59,425 bases of DNA from Geoalkalibacter ferrihydriticus DSM 17813 (GCF_000820505.1 NZ_JWJD01000001.1:390140-449564), one strand, 5' to 3'. Shown: positions 1 through 8,566, counted from the stretch's first letter. Numbers and translations are program-made. The notes: a model not told the origin generated them from the sequence alone.

Positions 1-105
1 CAACCACCCACAACCCGAGAAAAAGAAGTAATTTTCAACCAACGGGGGTGGTCAAATTTCGGTGATCACAGGTGGTCAATTTTCGGTTGTCATTTCGACC
101 CCTCA
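1..105. mobile_element. Terminal end of an IS21-like insertion sequence
   Basis: Two adjacent 24-base units (47-70 and 71-94) both begin GGTGGTCAA and share most of their length, followed by GACCCCTCA. Read inward from the gene side the tip begins TGAGGGG. Multiple internal repeats near a TG...CA tip are typical of IS21-family ends. The transposase genes would lie left of the window and are not seen. The pseC reading frame loses similarity at this point, which places the junction near 105-108. The family assignment is from memory of IS21 ends. Confidence 0.6.
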
Positions 106-941
106 TCATAACGCTTCGCCAAATGGTTTCGCTGCGCCACGAACTCATCGAGCCGCTTCATCTGACTCGTCCCCAGAGCCGCCTGGATGTCAGTCATCCG
201 GTAGTTTAAGCCCAACTCGATCTGTTCGTAGTACCAAGGGCCATGGGATTCGCCCGCCATGAGAGCCGGGTCGCGAGTGATTCCGTGACTACGAAGCCTC
301 ACCAATTTTTCGTGCAGTTCGGGACTGCTGGTCAGCACCATCCCCCCTTCACCGGTGGTGATGATCTTGACGGGGTGAAAGCTGAAGACCGTCATGGCGG
401 AGTAACGACAGCAACCAACCGGCCCATCTTTGTAGCACCCACCGATAGCGTGGGAGGCATCCTCGATGACGAGGAAGCCGTAGCGGTCTGCAAGCCGGGC
501 GATCGCCTCCATATCGCAGGACTGCCCTGCAAAGTGAACCGGGATCACCACCTTCGGTAACTTCCCTTCCCGCTCAGCCCGCTCCAGCTTTTCTTCAAGT
601 CGCTCAACGCTCATGTTGTAGGTGCGAGGGTCAATGTCGACAAAGTCGACCGTGGCCCCGCAGTAAAGACCGCAGTTGGCGGAAGCGACAAAGGTGTTGG
701 GAGACGTCCAGAGGATATCGCCGCAACCAAGACCTGCGGCGAGGCAGGCGATGTGGAGGGCGGACGTGGCACTGTTTACCGCCACTGCACGGGCGGCACC
801 GCAGTAGTCGGCAACGGTCTTTTCAAAACGTTCCACAGCCGGCCCCTGGGTGAGCCAATCGGAGTTGAGCACATCGACGACGGCCTGGATATCGGCTTGG
901 CTGATACTCTGGCGCCCATAGGGAATAACAGAGGAGCTCAC
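90..941 (-). pseudogene. pseC: PseC-type aminotransferase, 3' end removed by an insertion sequence
   Basis: UDP-4-keto-6-deoxy-sugar aminotransferase of the DegT/DnrJ/EryC1 PLP family; PseC makes the amino sugar used for pseudaminic acid on flagellin. The N-terminal SxxDIQAVVDVLNSDWLTQGP segment, the IEDASHAIGG stretch and the SFHPVKIITTGEGG PLP-lysine motif are intact. Only 283 codons remain against a family length of about 380. After the RYDE segment the frame enters the insertion-sequence end and stops at 90-92. It overlaps pseB by four bases (ATGA), so it was translationally coupled. The missing C-terminal domain shapes part of the substrate site, so the product is probably inactive. Confidence 0.85.
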
Positions 942-1966
942 TGGAAGTCATCTTTCCTGCGATGTATTTCAGGATTAGCGTGAACTTGAATCAAATCCCG
1001 CAGCTGTTCCACACTTAACCATTCCGTATTGGTACCACTGTTGTATGAAAACCCATCGCCGCAACGCCGACCATTGAAAGTTTGCATAAACTGTTCGAAA
1101 TCCCAGATTTTCATAGATGGCAAGATCACATAATATTTTTCAAATTCAATCGTGCTGAAGGCATCCGTCTCGGTAATCATCTCTTCATGCAACTTCTCCC
1201 CTGGTCGAATACCCACGATTTCCGTGCGGCAATCACCGTCCACAGCCTTCGCCAAATCGGTAATGCGGTAGCTGGGTATCTTAGGCACAAAGATTTCTCC
1301 GCCCCACATAATGTCGAGGGCGCGCAACACCAGAGCCACCCCTTCATCCAATGTGATGTTGAAGCGGGTCATGCGCTCGTCGGTGATGGGAAGCACCCCT
1401 TCGCGGCGTTTTTTGAGGAAGAAGGGAATCACACTGCCGCGACTGCCCATGACGTTGCCGTAGCGCACAACGGAGAGCTTAATGCCACGTGCGCCGCGCA
1501 TGTGATTCGCCGCGACGAACAGTTTGTCGGAGCAGAGCTTGGTGGCACCGTACAGGTTGATGGGCGCGGCCGCTTTGTCCGTAGACAAGGCCACGACCTT
1601 CTTCACGCTGGAATCGAAACAAGCCTCGATGACGTTCTGCGCACCGAGCACATTGGTCTTGATGCACTCGAAAGGGTTGTATTCCGCAGCCGGCACCTGC
1701 TTTAGAGCGGCGGCATGTATCACGACATCAATCCCCTCCATGGCCCGCCGGAGGCGCTGGGCGTCGCGCACGTCGCCGATGAAATAGCGGATCTGCGGGT
1801 ACTTTTTGCGCGGGAAATCCTGCTCCATCTCGAATTGCTTCATCTCGTCGCGGGAGAAGATGACCAGGCGTCGCACCCCCGGGTATTTTGTCAGGATGGT
1901 TTCCGTGAATTTCCGGCCGAAAGAGCCGGTGCCGCCGGTGACCAAAATTGAAGCGCCATTCAACAT
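938..1966 (-). CDS. pseB: UDP-N-acetylglucosamine 4,6-dehydratase (inverting)
   Basis: Cytoplasmic extended SDR enzyme that converts UDP-GlcNAc to the 4-keto-6-deoxy-L-altro sugar, the first step of the pseudaminic acid pathway. The 342-residue product has the N-terminal NAD(P) motif TGGTGSFG, an AALKQVPAAEYNPFE segment and the STDKAAAPINLYGATK region typical of PseB/FlaA1. It overlaps pseC downstream by 4 bases and the Maf-like gene upstream by 7 bases, so the three form one operon. The length is slightly above the usual ~330 residues. The gene itself is intact, but its pathway is probably blocked here because pseC is cut. Confidence 0.92.
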   Translation of the reverse strand: MLNGASILVTGGTGSFGRKFTETILTKYPGVRRLVIFSRDEMKQFEMEQDFPRKKYPQIRYFIGDVRDAQRLRRAMEGIDVVIHAAALKQVPAAEYNPFECIKTNVLGAQNVIEACFDSSVKKVVALSTDKAAAPINLYGATKLCSDKLFVAANHMRGARGIKLSVVRYGNVMGSRGSVIPFFLKKRREGVLPITDERMTRFNITLDEGVALVLRALDIMWGGEIFVPKIPSYRITDLAKAVDGDCRTEIVGIRPGEKLHEEMITETDAFSTIEFEKYYVILPSMKIWDFEQFMQTFNGRRCGDGFSYNSGTNTEWLSVEQLRDLIQVHANPEIHRRKDDFQ

Positions 1967-4455
1967 TGACTGGTCCCTTCCGTTAAAAACTTCGCGGCTG
2001 CAGCATTAACCGGGTCCTGCCCCAACACCATTTCAAAAACTTGGCGAGCGGCATCTTCCGCACCCATGGTTCGATAAAGTTGGCCAAGCTTAAGCAAAAC
2101 GGAAAGATCCGAAGGAGCCCTTTCAAGGTAATCAACGTAAAGATCGGCGGCAGCCTGATGCTCGCCAAGGGTCTTCAATAAGTCGGCATACTGCGATTTA
2201 TAAATAAAAACTGCGCTGGCCAGACATTCCAAGGCCAGTTTAGCGAAGTCGATTTGTCCATTTTTTAAGCTGATAGAGGCAATTCGCTTTAAAGCATCTT
2301 CGGTAATCGGCGTGAAATGTTCGCCGATCAATTCTTGATAATGCGCCAAAGCGGAAGAGAGATCTTGCTCAATCTCATCCAAGTATCCTTTTGCCAAGGC
2401 ACACAAGGAACCAGCCACCTCTTGGTCGCTATGCCCTTCAAGGGATTCGATTACCCCCCTAAGGCCCTCTGTGTTTTTGGACCGGAAAAGGCGAAGGACT
2501 TTCCCACGGACAGGAGCGAGGCTTAATGCTTCTCGCAATTTTATCTTAGAATCTAAATCTGTTTTATTCAGCATAGAGTCAAATTCAAAAATCAATGCAT
2601 CTATTAATTTCTGATAAAATGCGATGACTTCTGCTTGATCCGCGTAGCGATCTAACCAAATATTTACCCGCCCGGGCTGACTGTCACGCCGCCAAATTTC
2701 GCTCATCACTTCAAGGGAAGGATTAGAATTCTCTTCCGTCTGGCGAGTGTCGATGCGCTCAAGGGCAACATTAATTAATCCAATAAGCCGAGTGGCACTA
2801 TTTTTATAGGCGCCATAATAAATATCTGCTGTTTCCTCAATCTCTTTATCCGTCCAATCCTTTTCGTCACTTAGCCGTGTTACGTTCAAAAATTCAAGTA
2901 TCCCGAATTTCTTGACTAAAAGAATTAAATCTTCGAATTCGGAATTAAGACGGCTTTCAATTTCATCCATTCTGCGTTTATACTGGTAATTCGCCTTTTT
3001 TCCAATCTTACCGAATAGCCCTTTGTTGCAGTATAACGCCTCGCCGGAAAGCTCTTTAATTATTTCCAACTGCAATTTTGTCCGCTCAAGCTCTTTACGC
3101 ACGAGGTGGTAATGAACAAGGCGCTCCTGCGAACTATCGACCGGAAGAATTTCTAATAACTCCGAAAAGATTGGACGCTCGAATGGATTAAGCGTAATTT
3201 CTTCAACAGGCGCAAATTTGACATTCGACATTTTTGCAGCGCCAAGAGCCGAGTTTATCACCTGGCATCCTGCGTTCAACGCAATAGCTGCTTGCTGGTC
3301 AAGTACCTCAATTGCTTTGTGATAATCCGGACCTGTTTCAGCTCGCCAACCACCGTTTGTTTCTACTGTCAAAATATTATTCAGTCGTGGCCCAATCTCG
3401 CTTTCAAAGCTTCCCTTGGCATGTGTTATGCCGCTTTTACTGTAACACAGATCAACGCCTGCAAGCACAATCTGAGAAAATCCCATATCTATTGCAACGG
3501 ACAATGCGGTATTGGTAACGGTAGGACCAGGCGCGTGAAGGTTTGGGGGATTTGCCCCTCCGGCCCAAGGAAAAAGGTCACCCACATAAACGGAACGGCC
3601 GCGCCATTGACCAAGCAGCTTGGGAGAAACATGGTAAGAGTTGACGAAAAGTGTTTTCTCCCAGAAATGCAACATCTCGCGACTGACATCAAAGCTGACG
3701 TCGTGCGGGTCAACGGAAAAAACAAAGTGAGGAACCAGGCCAAATTCCTGGAGCCTTCGGCTCACCCGTGAAACCGCGAGGATGGCAATCTCGTCCTGAT
3801 GCTCCTTGACCCACGGAAGAATCTCGTCCAGGGAAGGTCCGCCACCCAAAATGACAGCCGTTTTCCCTGTGAACTTGCCTTTGAGATGAATGGCTGGGAT
3901 GCGATTTTCCCCCAGGTTCTCCAACTGCCGTACGACAAAATCCCGACAGCCCAAACCGCCACGCGTTGCCCATTCCATCGCTTGAAACTGCTCACGCAAG
4001 TGGTCGGACAGGTCACGATATTCCGTCAGGTTGGCGTCCATGGCAGCCATGGAATCACGCAATTTAACCGCACTTAAGAAGAGATAATTCTGGAGTTGAA
4101 ACGCTTCCGCTTGCGCCCAGAGATTTTCCAAGGAAACGACTTGAATGTGCCGGGGCAGATCTTCCAGATCCCCCTCGGCCCGCAAGGCCTCGACTACGCT
4201 GGGGAGTTCCACGAACAGGTAGCGGGCACCGTCGGCAAGGGGGCGCTTTTTAACGTGGCGCAATAAAACTCCGGAATCCGTACCCACCACGATGTAGAGA
4301 TGATTGGGTTTGAAAAAGTCCTCGCCAAAGTATTTCTGGTAGACCGCAGCCGACCCAACCTGATCGAAAACACTACGGTTGACCTCATACAGATACCGAT
4401 CACCAAATCGGTTGGTGAGAAAAGGGCCCAACCCCTGCGTCCCAGATGTCGACAT
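1960..4455 (-). CDS. Maf/DUF115 flagellin-glycosylation protein with C-terminal helical repeats
   Basis: An 831-residue member of the motility-associated factor (MptE-like, DUF115) family. These proteins are thought to transfer nonulosonic acids onto flagellin in the cytoplasm. The DUF115 core near residues 190-350 shows GKTAVILGGGPSLDEILPW, a FVFSVDPHD segment and a GVDLCYSKSGITHAKGS segment. The C-terminal third carries TPR-like helices (LSVLLKLGQLYRTMGAEDAA). The ATG at 4455 follows AAGGGAA at good spacing; an upstream in-frame start at 4503 lacks such a site. A sigma54-like promoter lies about 85 bases upstream, as expected for a flagellar class gene. It overlaps pseB, which would supply its sugar donor. 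Confidence 0.87.
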   Translation of the reverse strand: MSTSGTQGLGPFLTNRFGDRYLYEVNRSVFDQVGSAAVYQKYFGEDFFKPNHLYIVVGTDSGVLLRHVKKRPLADGARYLFVELPSVVEALRAEGDLEDLPRHIQVVSLENLWAQAEAFQLQNYLFLSAVKLRDSMAAMDANLTEYRDLSDHLREQFQAMEWATRGGLGCRDFVVRQLENLGENRIPAIHLKGKFTGKTAVILGGGPSLDEILPWVKEHQDEIAILAVSRVSRRLQEFGLVPHFVFSVDPHDVSFDVSREMLHFWEKTLFVNSYHVSPKLLGQWRGRSVYVGDLFPWAGGANPPNLHAPGPTVTNTALSVAIDMGFSQIVLAGVDLCYSKSGITHAKGSFESEIGPRLNNILTVETNGGWRAETGPDYHKAIEVLDQQAAIALNAGCQVINSALGAAKMSNVKFAPVEEITLNPFERPIFSELLEILPVDSSQERLVHYHLVRKELERTKLQLEIIKELSGEALYCNKGLFGKIGKKANYQYKRRMDEIESRLNSEFEDLILLVKKFGILEFLNVTRLSDEKDWTDKEIEETADIYYGAYKNSATRLIGLINVALERIDTRQTEENSNPSLEVMSEIWRRDSQPGRVNIWLDRYADQAEVIAFYQKLIDALIFEFDSMLNKTDLDSKIKLREALSLAPVRGKVLRLFRSKNTEGLRGVIESLEGHSDQEVAGSLCALAKGYLDEIEQDLSSALAHYQELIGEHFTPITEDALKRIASISLKNGQIDFAKLALECLASAVFIYKSQYADLLKTLGEHQAAADLYVDYLERAPSDLSVLLKLGQLYRTMGAEDAARQVFEMVLGQDPVNAAAAKFLTEGTSQC

Positions 4456-4539
4456 TCCGTTCCCTTTCAAGAAGAAAACCGTAAAGACCCAACCACGAGC
4501 CAAGTTTTTGACACAGTGAATTTCTTTTCATGGAGTTTT

Positions 4540-4556
4540 TGCAAGCGTAGAGCCAA
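4540..4556 (-). promoter_or_regulatory. Sigma54 (-24/-12) promoter candidate for the glycosylation operon
   Basis: On the minus strand the sequence reads TTGGCTC-TACGC-TTGCA, close to the consensus TTGGCACG-NNNN-TTGCA. Exactly ten bases separate the GG and GC doublets. It sits about 85 bases upstream of the ATG at 4455. Sigma54 control of flagellar genes is common in deltaproteobacteria. No enhancer site was identified. Confidence 0.55.
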
Positions 4557-4834
4557 AAAACAATAGAGGAGAAATTTTGGTGGGATCAGGGGAGGGAAAA
4601 GTCAAAGGCGGCGGGTTTAGCCCCGCCGGGAAACTTCATTTTGGCGGGGGGTAAAATGTCTATTGAGTGCTGATGACAGAAAAAATCGCGGAGGTTGCGG
4701 CCCCGCGCGGCGCCCGGCTTTTTGCGTGTCCAAAAAGCCGGACAAAAAGGACACCCCCGCCGCCGCTGTCGCGTCGCCGGGTTCCCTGCGCTCCGCTACT
4801 GTCGCAGTGGCTTTTCTGATTTCTTTTCGGCGAG
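4557..4834. other. Intergenic stretch with strong inverted repeats, no gene seen
   Basis: No coding region is supported here. A perfect 11-base inverted repeat with a six-base loop (CCGGCTTTTTG / CAAAAAGCCGG) lies at 4714-4741. It overlaps a second possible stem, GTGTCC...GGACAC (4727-4756), so the two structures are mutually exclusive. A GC-rich inverted repeat near 4604-4628 is also present. These could end transcription from hepT on the minus strand, or be decayed repeat DNA. Confidence 0.4.
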
Positions 4835-5180
4835 CTATCTCCCTTTTTCCAAAATTTTCCTTGCCGCCTCAGCTAAGCCATCCAAATCGGTCTGAATTGT
4901 GCTCCAGACGATCTCCAGGTCAACACCGAAATACTCGTGAATAAGCTTGTCGCGCATGCCTGCAATTTCCCGCCAGGGCAGATGCGGGTCGTGTTGACGT
5001 ATCTCCGGTGGGATTTTCTTGGCGGCCTCGCCAATCACCTCAAGGCTGCGAATCACCGCGTTGACGGTCTTTTTGTCGGCGGCAAAGGCCGAGAAGTCCA
5101 TTCCCCCGCACGAATGAGTCAATATCTCCCACGGCATCCAGAATATCCGCGAGGTAATCCTCGGCGCCCCTATTGGACAT
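4835..5180 (-). pseudogene. hepT: HepT-like toxin (DUF86/HEPN) with a frameshift
   Basis: HEPN-domain RNase toxin of the HepT/MntA module. The normal N-terminus begins at the ATG at 5180 ([20 protein letters not shown]), but the rest ([13 protein letters not shown]..., [26 protein letters not shown]) lies in another frame. The switch falls in a run of five C at 5103-5107 (G on the coding strand); one base fewer would join the two frames into a normal ~115-residue protein. The R-x4-H HEPN motif (RDKLIH) is present downstream. Its start overlaps mntA by about 11 bases. It could be a true inactivating mutation, a sequencing error, or slippage-dependent expression. Confidence 0.8.
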
Positions 5181-5466
5181 ACCGCACCTCGTCGAGGATG
5201 CGTTTACCCATGTGCGGCTTGAGTGCTTTGGGGGTCACCAGGTCGACTTTTTTGCCGAGCAGATCCTGCAGATGGGCCTCCAGTTGCATAAACCGGACAA
5301 ACCCGACGGGTTGGCCAAACTCGACGAGAAGATCTATATCGCTCTCGGGCCGTTGCTCATTGCGTGCATAGGAGCCAAAAATGCCGATTTTTTCAACGCC
5401 GAATTGTTGACGCAACTCAGTGAGATGGTTGTGTAGTTTATAGGTGATGTCGTTGCATGTGGGCAT
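5170..5466 (-). CDS. mntA: MntA-like nucleotidyltransferase antitoxin
   Basis: Minimal nucleotidyltransferase that in characterised HepT/MntA systems AMPylates and so neutralises the HEPN toxin. The 98-residue product has the MNT signature [20 protein letters not shown], including GSxA and the SDxD metal-binding pair, near residues 30-50. The ATG at 5466 follows GAGAGG by seven bases and is preferred over an in-frame TTG at 5481. It precedes and overlaps the frameshifted toxin gene, the usual order for this pair. If the toxin is dead, this is a retained antitoxin. Confidence 0.85.
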   Translation of the reverse strand: MPTCNDITYKLHNHLTELRQQFGVEKIGIFGSYARNEQRPESDIDLLVEFGQPVGFVRFMQLEAHLQDLLGKKVDLVTPKALKPHMGKRILDEVRYVQ

Positions 5467-5642
5467 GGGATTGCCTCTCAAATTTACGTTCGTTTGTCTG
5501 ACTCTATGAGTTTAATTCTGTCCTGGTGATTATCTCAGCACGGGCGGCATTCATCGAATCGTCCAATCGGCCATAAATTGATGAGTAACTGTCATCGACA
5601 CTCTCGAATATTACCTTTTGTTCGTATCCCTGACAACATCAA

Positions 5643-5759
5643 TACAAGCAACGGTTCGCAGATCGACGCTTTAATTGACAGGTAAACAACGTCCCCGGCC
5701 TGGTACAAACAACAGTTCGCAGGTCGACGCTTTAATTGACAGGTAAACAACGTCCCCGG
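5643..5759. repeat. Two tandem copies of a 56-base repeat
   Basis: Positions 5643-5698 and 5704-5759 match at 53 of 56 positions, separated by five bases (61-base period). Each copy holds a TTAATTGACAGG segment, giving a -35-like TTGACA. The pair sits about 90 bases upstream of larA. It could be a duplicated operator or a local duplication. The flanking parts of the 380-base gap (5467-5642 and 5760-5846) contain no gene. Confidence 0.9.
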
Positions 5760-5808
5760 ACTGACAGAGTCCAAAAAATGATATATTATCTTGATGTTCC
5801 ACGTGGTT

Positions 5809-5826
5809 TTTCCCTATTATGGGAAA
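5809..5826. promoter_or_regulatory. Inverted repeat just upstream of larA
   Basis: TTTCCC-TATTAT-GGGAAA is a perfect six-base inverted repeat with a six-base centre, ending about 20 bases before the larA ATG and close to its GAGG ribosome binding site. It could be a repressor operator or a small RNA hairpin affecting translation. No regulator gene lies nearby. Confidence 0.35.
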
Positions 5827-5846
5827 GTTAACCCCTGAGGTAGCCA

Positions 5847-7127
5847 ATGTCCGCTGTGCAACTCAAATACGGTCATGAGCTTCTGTCTCTCGATCTGCCC
5901 GAGGCCCGCGTTCTGCGCCCGCAGGCGATTGCGCCCAAGGCTGCGCCGGATGAATTGGTGCGCGCCGCGCTGGCTGAACCCATCAGCAGCCCGACGCTGA
6001 ACAAGATCGTCAGGCCGGGTGAACAGGTGGTCATCGTCACCTCGGACATTACCCGCTACACCGGCAGTGAGCACTATCTACCGGTGCTGGTCGATCATCT
6101 CAACGCCTGCGGTATCAAGGACGACGACATCACAGTGGTCATCGCTCTGGGCATTCACCGTGCGCAGAGCGAAACCGAACACCGCAAGATCCTCGGATCG
6201 TTGTACGGACGGGTGAAGGTGGTCGATCACGATTGCGACAACCCGGCCGAGCTGGTGGTGCTGGGCGAAACCACAAACGGCATTCCCGTGAGCGTCAATC
6301 GGTGCGTGGCCGAGGCCGAGCGGCTGATCGTCACCGGCACGGTGGGCTTTCACTATTTCGCCGGTTTCGGCGGGGGCCGCAAGGGCCTGGTACCAGGCGT
6401 GGCGAGCCGAGCCACCTGTATGGCGACCCATTTCGGCGTGTTCAATCCGCCCGAGATCGGCGGCAAGCACCCACGCGCGGTCACTGGAATCCTTGAGGGC
6501 AACCCGGTGCATGAAGCGATTCTGGAAGCGGCGCGCATGATTCATCCCGATTTCCTCCTCAACACTGTGCTCTCGCCGGACAAGGAAATTCTCGAGGTCT
6601 TCTGCGGCGATCTGGAAGAGGCGCACCTTGCCGGCTGCGCCCGCTGCAACGCGCTTTACAGTGTCGCCCTGGAGGAACCGGCGGATCTGGCGGTGGTCTC
6701 CTGCGGCGGCTACCCCAAGGACATCAACTTCATCCAGGCGCACAAGGCCCTGGATTACGGCGTTCAAGCCCTGCGACCGGGCGGCACCCTGATTCTGCTG
6801 GCCGCCTGCGCCGACGGCTTCGGCAACAAGACGTTTTTCGACTGGTTTCGCCACCGCGATCTGGATGAATTTGAAGCCGCTCTGCGGCGCAACTACGAAA
6901 TCAACGGCCAGACCGCCCACGCCACCCTGGCCAAGGCCAGAAAATTCCGCGTGATTCTGGTCAGCGAGTTCAGCCCCGAGCAGACCGCCGCCATGGGCAT
7001 GGAAAAAGCCGCCGGCCTCGACGCGGCCCTGACCCTGGCCCAGGAAGGTCTGCCCTCCAGGGCGCGCACGGTGATTATCCCCGACGGCGGCACGGTCCTG
7101 CCGCGGATCGATCCCCCGGCGGGCTGA
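5847..7127 (+). CDS. larA: Nickel-pincer-dependent lactate racemase family protein
   Basis: Racemase that interconverts D- and L-lactate, or a related 2-hydroxy acid, using the nickel pincer (NPN) cofactor. The 426-residue product keeps the known LarA residues at almost the same spacing as Lactiplantibacillus LarA: His104 (LGIHRAQ), His169 (GFHYFAGF), the cofactor-tethering Lys179 (GGGRKG) and His195 (MATHFG). The SDITRYTG motif is also present. A GAGG ribosome binding site precedes the ATG. Cofactor genes larB, larC and larE are not in the window. The next two genes encode a lactate/glycolate-type dehydrogenase, so the likely role is feeding both lactate isomers into one oxidation route. LarA paralogues with other substrates exist. 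Confidence 0.88.
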   Translation: MSAVQLKYGHELLSLDLPEARVLRPQAIAPKAAPDELVRAALAEPISSPTLNKIVRPGEQVVIVTSDITRYTGSEHYLPVLVDHLNACGIKDDDITVVIALGIHRAQSETEHRKILGSLYGRVKVVDHDCDNPAELVVLGETTNGIPVSVNRCVAEAERLIVTGTVGFHYFAGFGGGRKGLVPGVASRATCMATHFGVFNPPEIGGKHPRAVTGILEGNPVHEAILEAARMIHPDFLLNTVLSPDKEILEVFCGDLEEAHLAGCARCNALYSVALEEPADLAVVSCGGYPKDINFIQAHKALDYGVQALRPGGTLILLAACADGFGNKTFFDWFRHRDLDEFEAALRRNYEINGQTAHATLAKARKFRVILVSEFSPEQTAAMGMEKAAGLDAALTLAQEGLPSRARTVIIPDGGTVLPRIDPPAG

Positions 7128-7189
7128 TTCGAGGCCCCCGCGCCCCCAACGAACAAATGACCAAGGACCAAGGACAAAGGACAGCCCTT

Positions 7190-8566
7190 ATGCAGCAACA
7201 CATCCTCAGCACCCTGCAGGAGATCGTCGGCAAGGATCAGGTCACCACCGAACGCGCCGACCTCATCTGTTATTCCTACGACGCCACCCAGCAGAAATTT
7301 CTGCCCGAGGCGGTGGTGTTTCCCGCAAACGCCGAGCAGATCAGCTTGATTATCAAACTGGCCAACGCCGAGAAGGTTCCCGTATTCCCCCGCGGCGCGG
7401 GCAGCGGCTTTACCGGCGGCAGCCTGCCGACGCAAGGCGGTATCGTGCTGGTCACCTCACGCCTGGACAAGATTCTGCGCATCGACAGCGACAACCTGGT
7501 GGCCGAAGTGCAGCCGGGAGTGGTGACCGAGCAGTTCCAGCAGGCGGTGGAAAAAGTCGGCCTGTTCTATCCTCCCGATCCGGCCTCGCTGAAATTCTCG
7601 ACTCTGGGCGGCAACGTCGCCGAGTGCGCCGGCGGCCCGCGCTGCGTCAAATACGGCGTGACCAAGGATTATATTCTCGGACTTGAACTGGTCACGCCCC
7701 AGGGTGATATCATCCGCACCGGCGGCGAAACCATGAAGGGCGTGGTGGGATACGATCTGACCAAGCTTATGTGCGGATCGGAAGGCACCCTGGGCGTCAT
7801 TACCAAAATCATCATCAAGCTGCTGCCCCTGCCCGAAGGGCGCAAAACCATGCTCGTGCTGTTTGATTCCATCGACGGCGCAGCCCAGGCGGTTTCGGCC
7901 ATCATCGGCGGCAAGATCATCCCCGCCACCCTCGAATTCATGGATGCCACCACCATCGACTGCGTGCGCAAGGCCACCGGTCTTCAACTACCCGAAGCGG
8001 CCAAGGCGGTGCTGATCATCGAGGTGGACGGCGAGCGCGAAATGCTTGAGCGCCAGGCGAAAAAAATTCTCGAAATCGTCGAGCCCCTGGGCGTCGTCGA
8101 AACACGCGTCGCCAACACCCCCGCCGAGAGCGAGGATATCTGGAAGGTGCGACGTCTGGTCAGCCCCAGCCTGCGCAAGGTCAACCCCGACAAGTTCAAC
8201 GAGGACATCTGCGTGCCGCGCTCCAAAGTGCCTGACATGATTCGCGCGGTGGAGGCGATTGCACAGAAACACGCCATTCCCATCGTCAATTTCGGCCACG
8301 CCGGCGACGGCAACATTCACGTTAACGTCATGATCGACAAAAAGGTGCCCGGCCAGCAGGAAAAAGCCGATCAGGCCATCGAAGAAATCTTCGCCGCAGC
8401 TCTCAAACTGGGCGGCACCATGAGCGGCGAGCACGGCGTGGGCATCACCAAGGCGCCCTACATCGCCATGGAGCTCGATCCGGCGGCGGTGGCCTACATG
8501 AAGGCCATCAAGAAGGCACTCGACCCCAACAACATTCTCAATCCCGGGAAAATCCTTTTGGATTAG
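7190..8566 (+). CDS. FAD-binding D-lactate/glycolate dehydrogenase (GlcD type)
   Basis: VAO-family flavoprotein that oxidises a 2-hydroxy acid such as D-lactate to the keto acid. The 458-residue product has the FAD-binding PRGAGSGFTGGSLPT segment, the NVAECAGGPRCVKYGVT segment and a C-terminal NFGHAGDGNIHVNV motif with SGEHGVGITK. I chose the ATG at 7190 (MQQHILS); an earlier in-frame ATG at 7157 lies in a purine-rich AAGGAC-repeat spacer. The Fe-S partner gene follows, and the LarA gene precedes. Together they resemble lactate utilisation clusters, with pyruvate as product. Confidence 0.87.
   Translation: MQQHILSTLQEIVGKDQVTTERADLICYSYDATQQKFLPEAVVFPANAEQISLIIKLANAEKVPVFPRGAGSGFTGGSLPTQGGIVLVTSRLDKILRIDSDNLVAEVQPGVVTEQFQQAVEKVGLFYPPDPASLKFSTLGGNVAECAGGPRCVKYGVTKDYILGLELVTPQGDIIRTGGETMKGVVGYDLTKLMCGSEGTLGVITKIIIKLLPLPEGRKTMLVLFDSIDGAAQAVSAIIGGKIIPATLEFMDATTIDCVRKATGLQLPEAAKAVLIIEVDGEREMLERQAKKILEIVEPLGVVETRVANTPAESEDIWKVRRLVSPSLRKVNPDKFNEDICVPRSKVPDMIRAVEAIAQKHAIPIVNFGHAGDGNIHVNVMIDKKVPGQQEKADQAIEEIFAAALKLGGTMSGEHGVGITKAPYIAMELDPAAVAYMKAIKKALDPNNILNPGKILLD

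Noticed and set aside
4663-4944. Frame rich in Arg and Pro before hepT
   Set aside because: No family resemblance; it overlaps hepT and the hairpins on the opposite strand.
5643-5759. Possible two-unit CRISPR array
   Set aside because: Only two copies, a five-base gap instead of a unique spacer of about 30 bases, and no cas genes.
5592-5774. Possible small gene on the minus strand across the tandem repeats
   Set aside because: Its amino acid repeats reproduce the DNA repeat, and it has no ribosome binding site.
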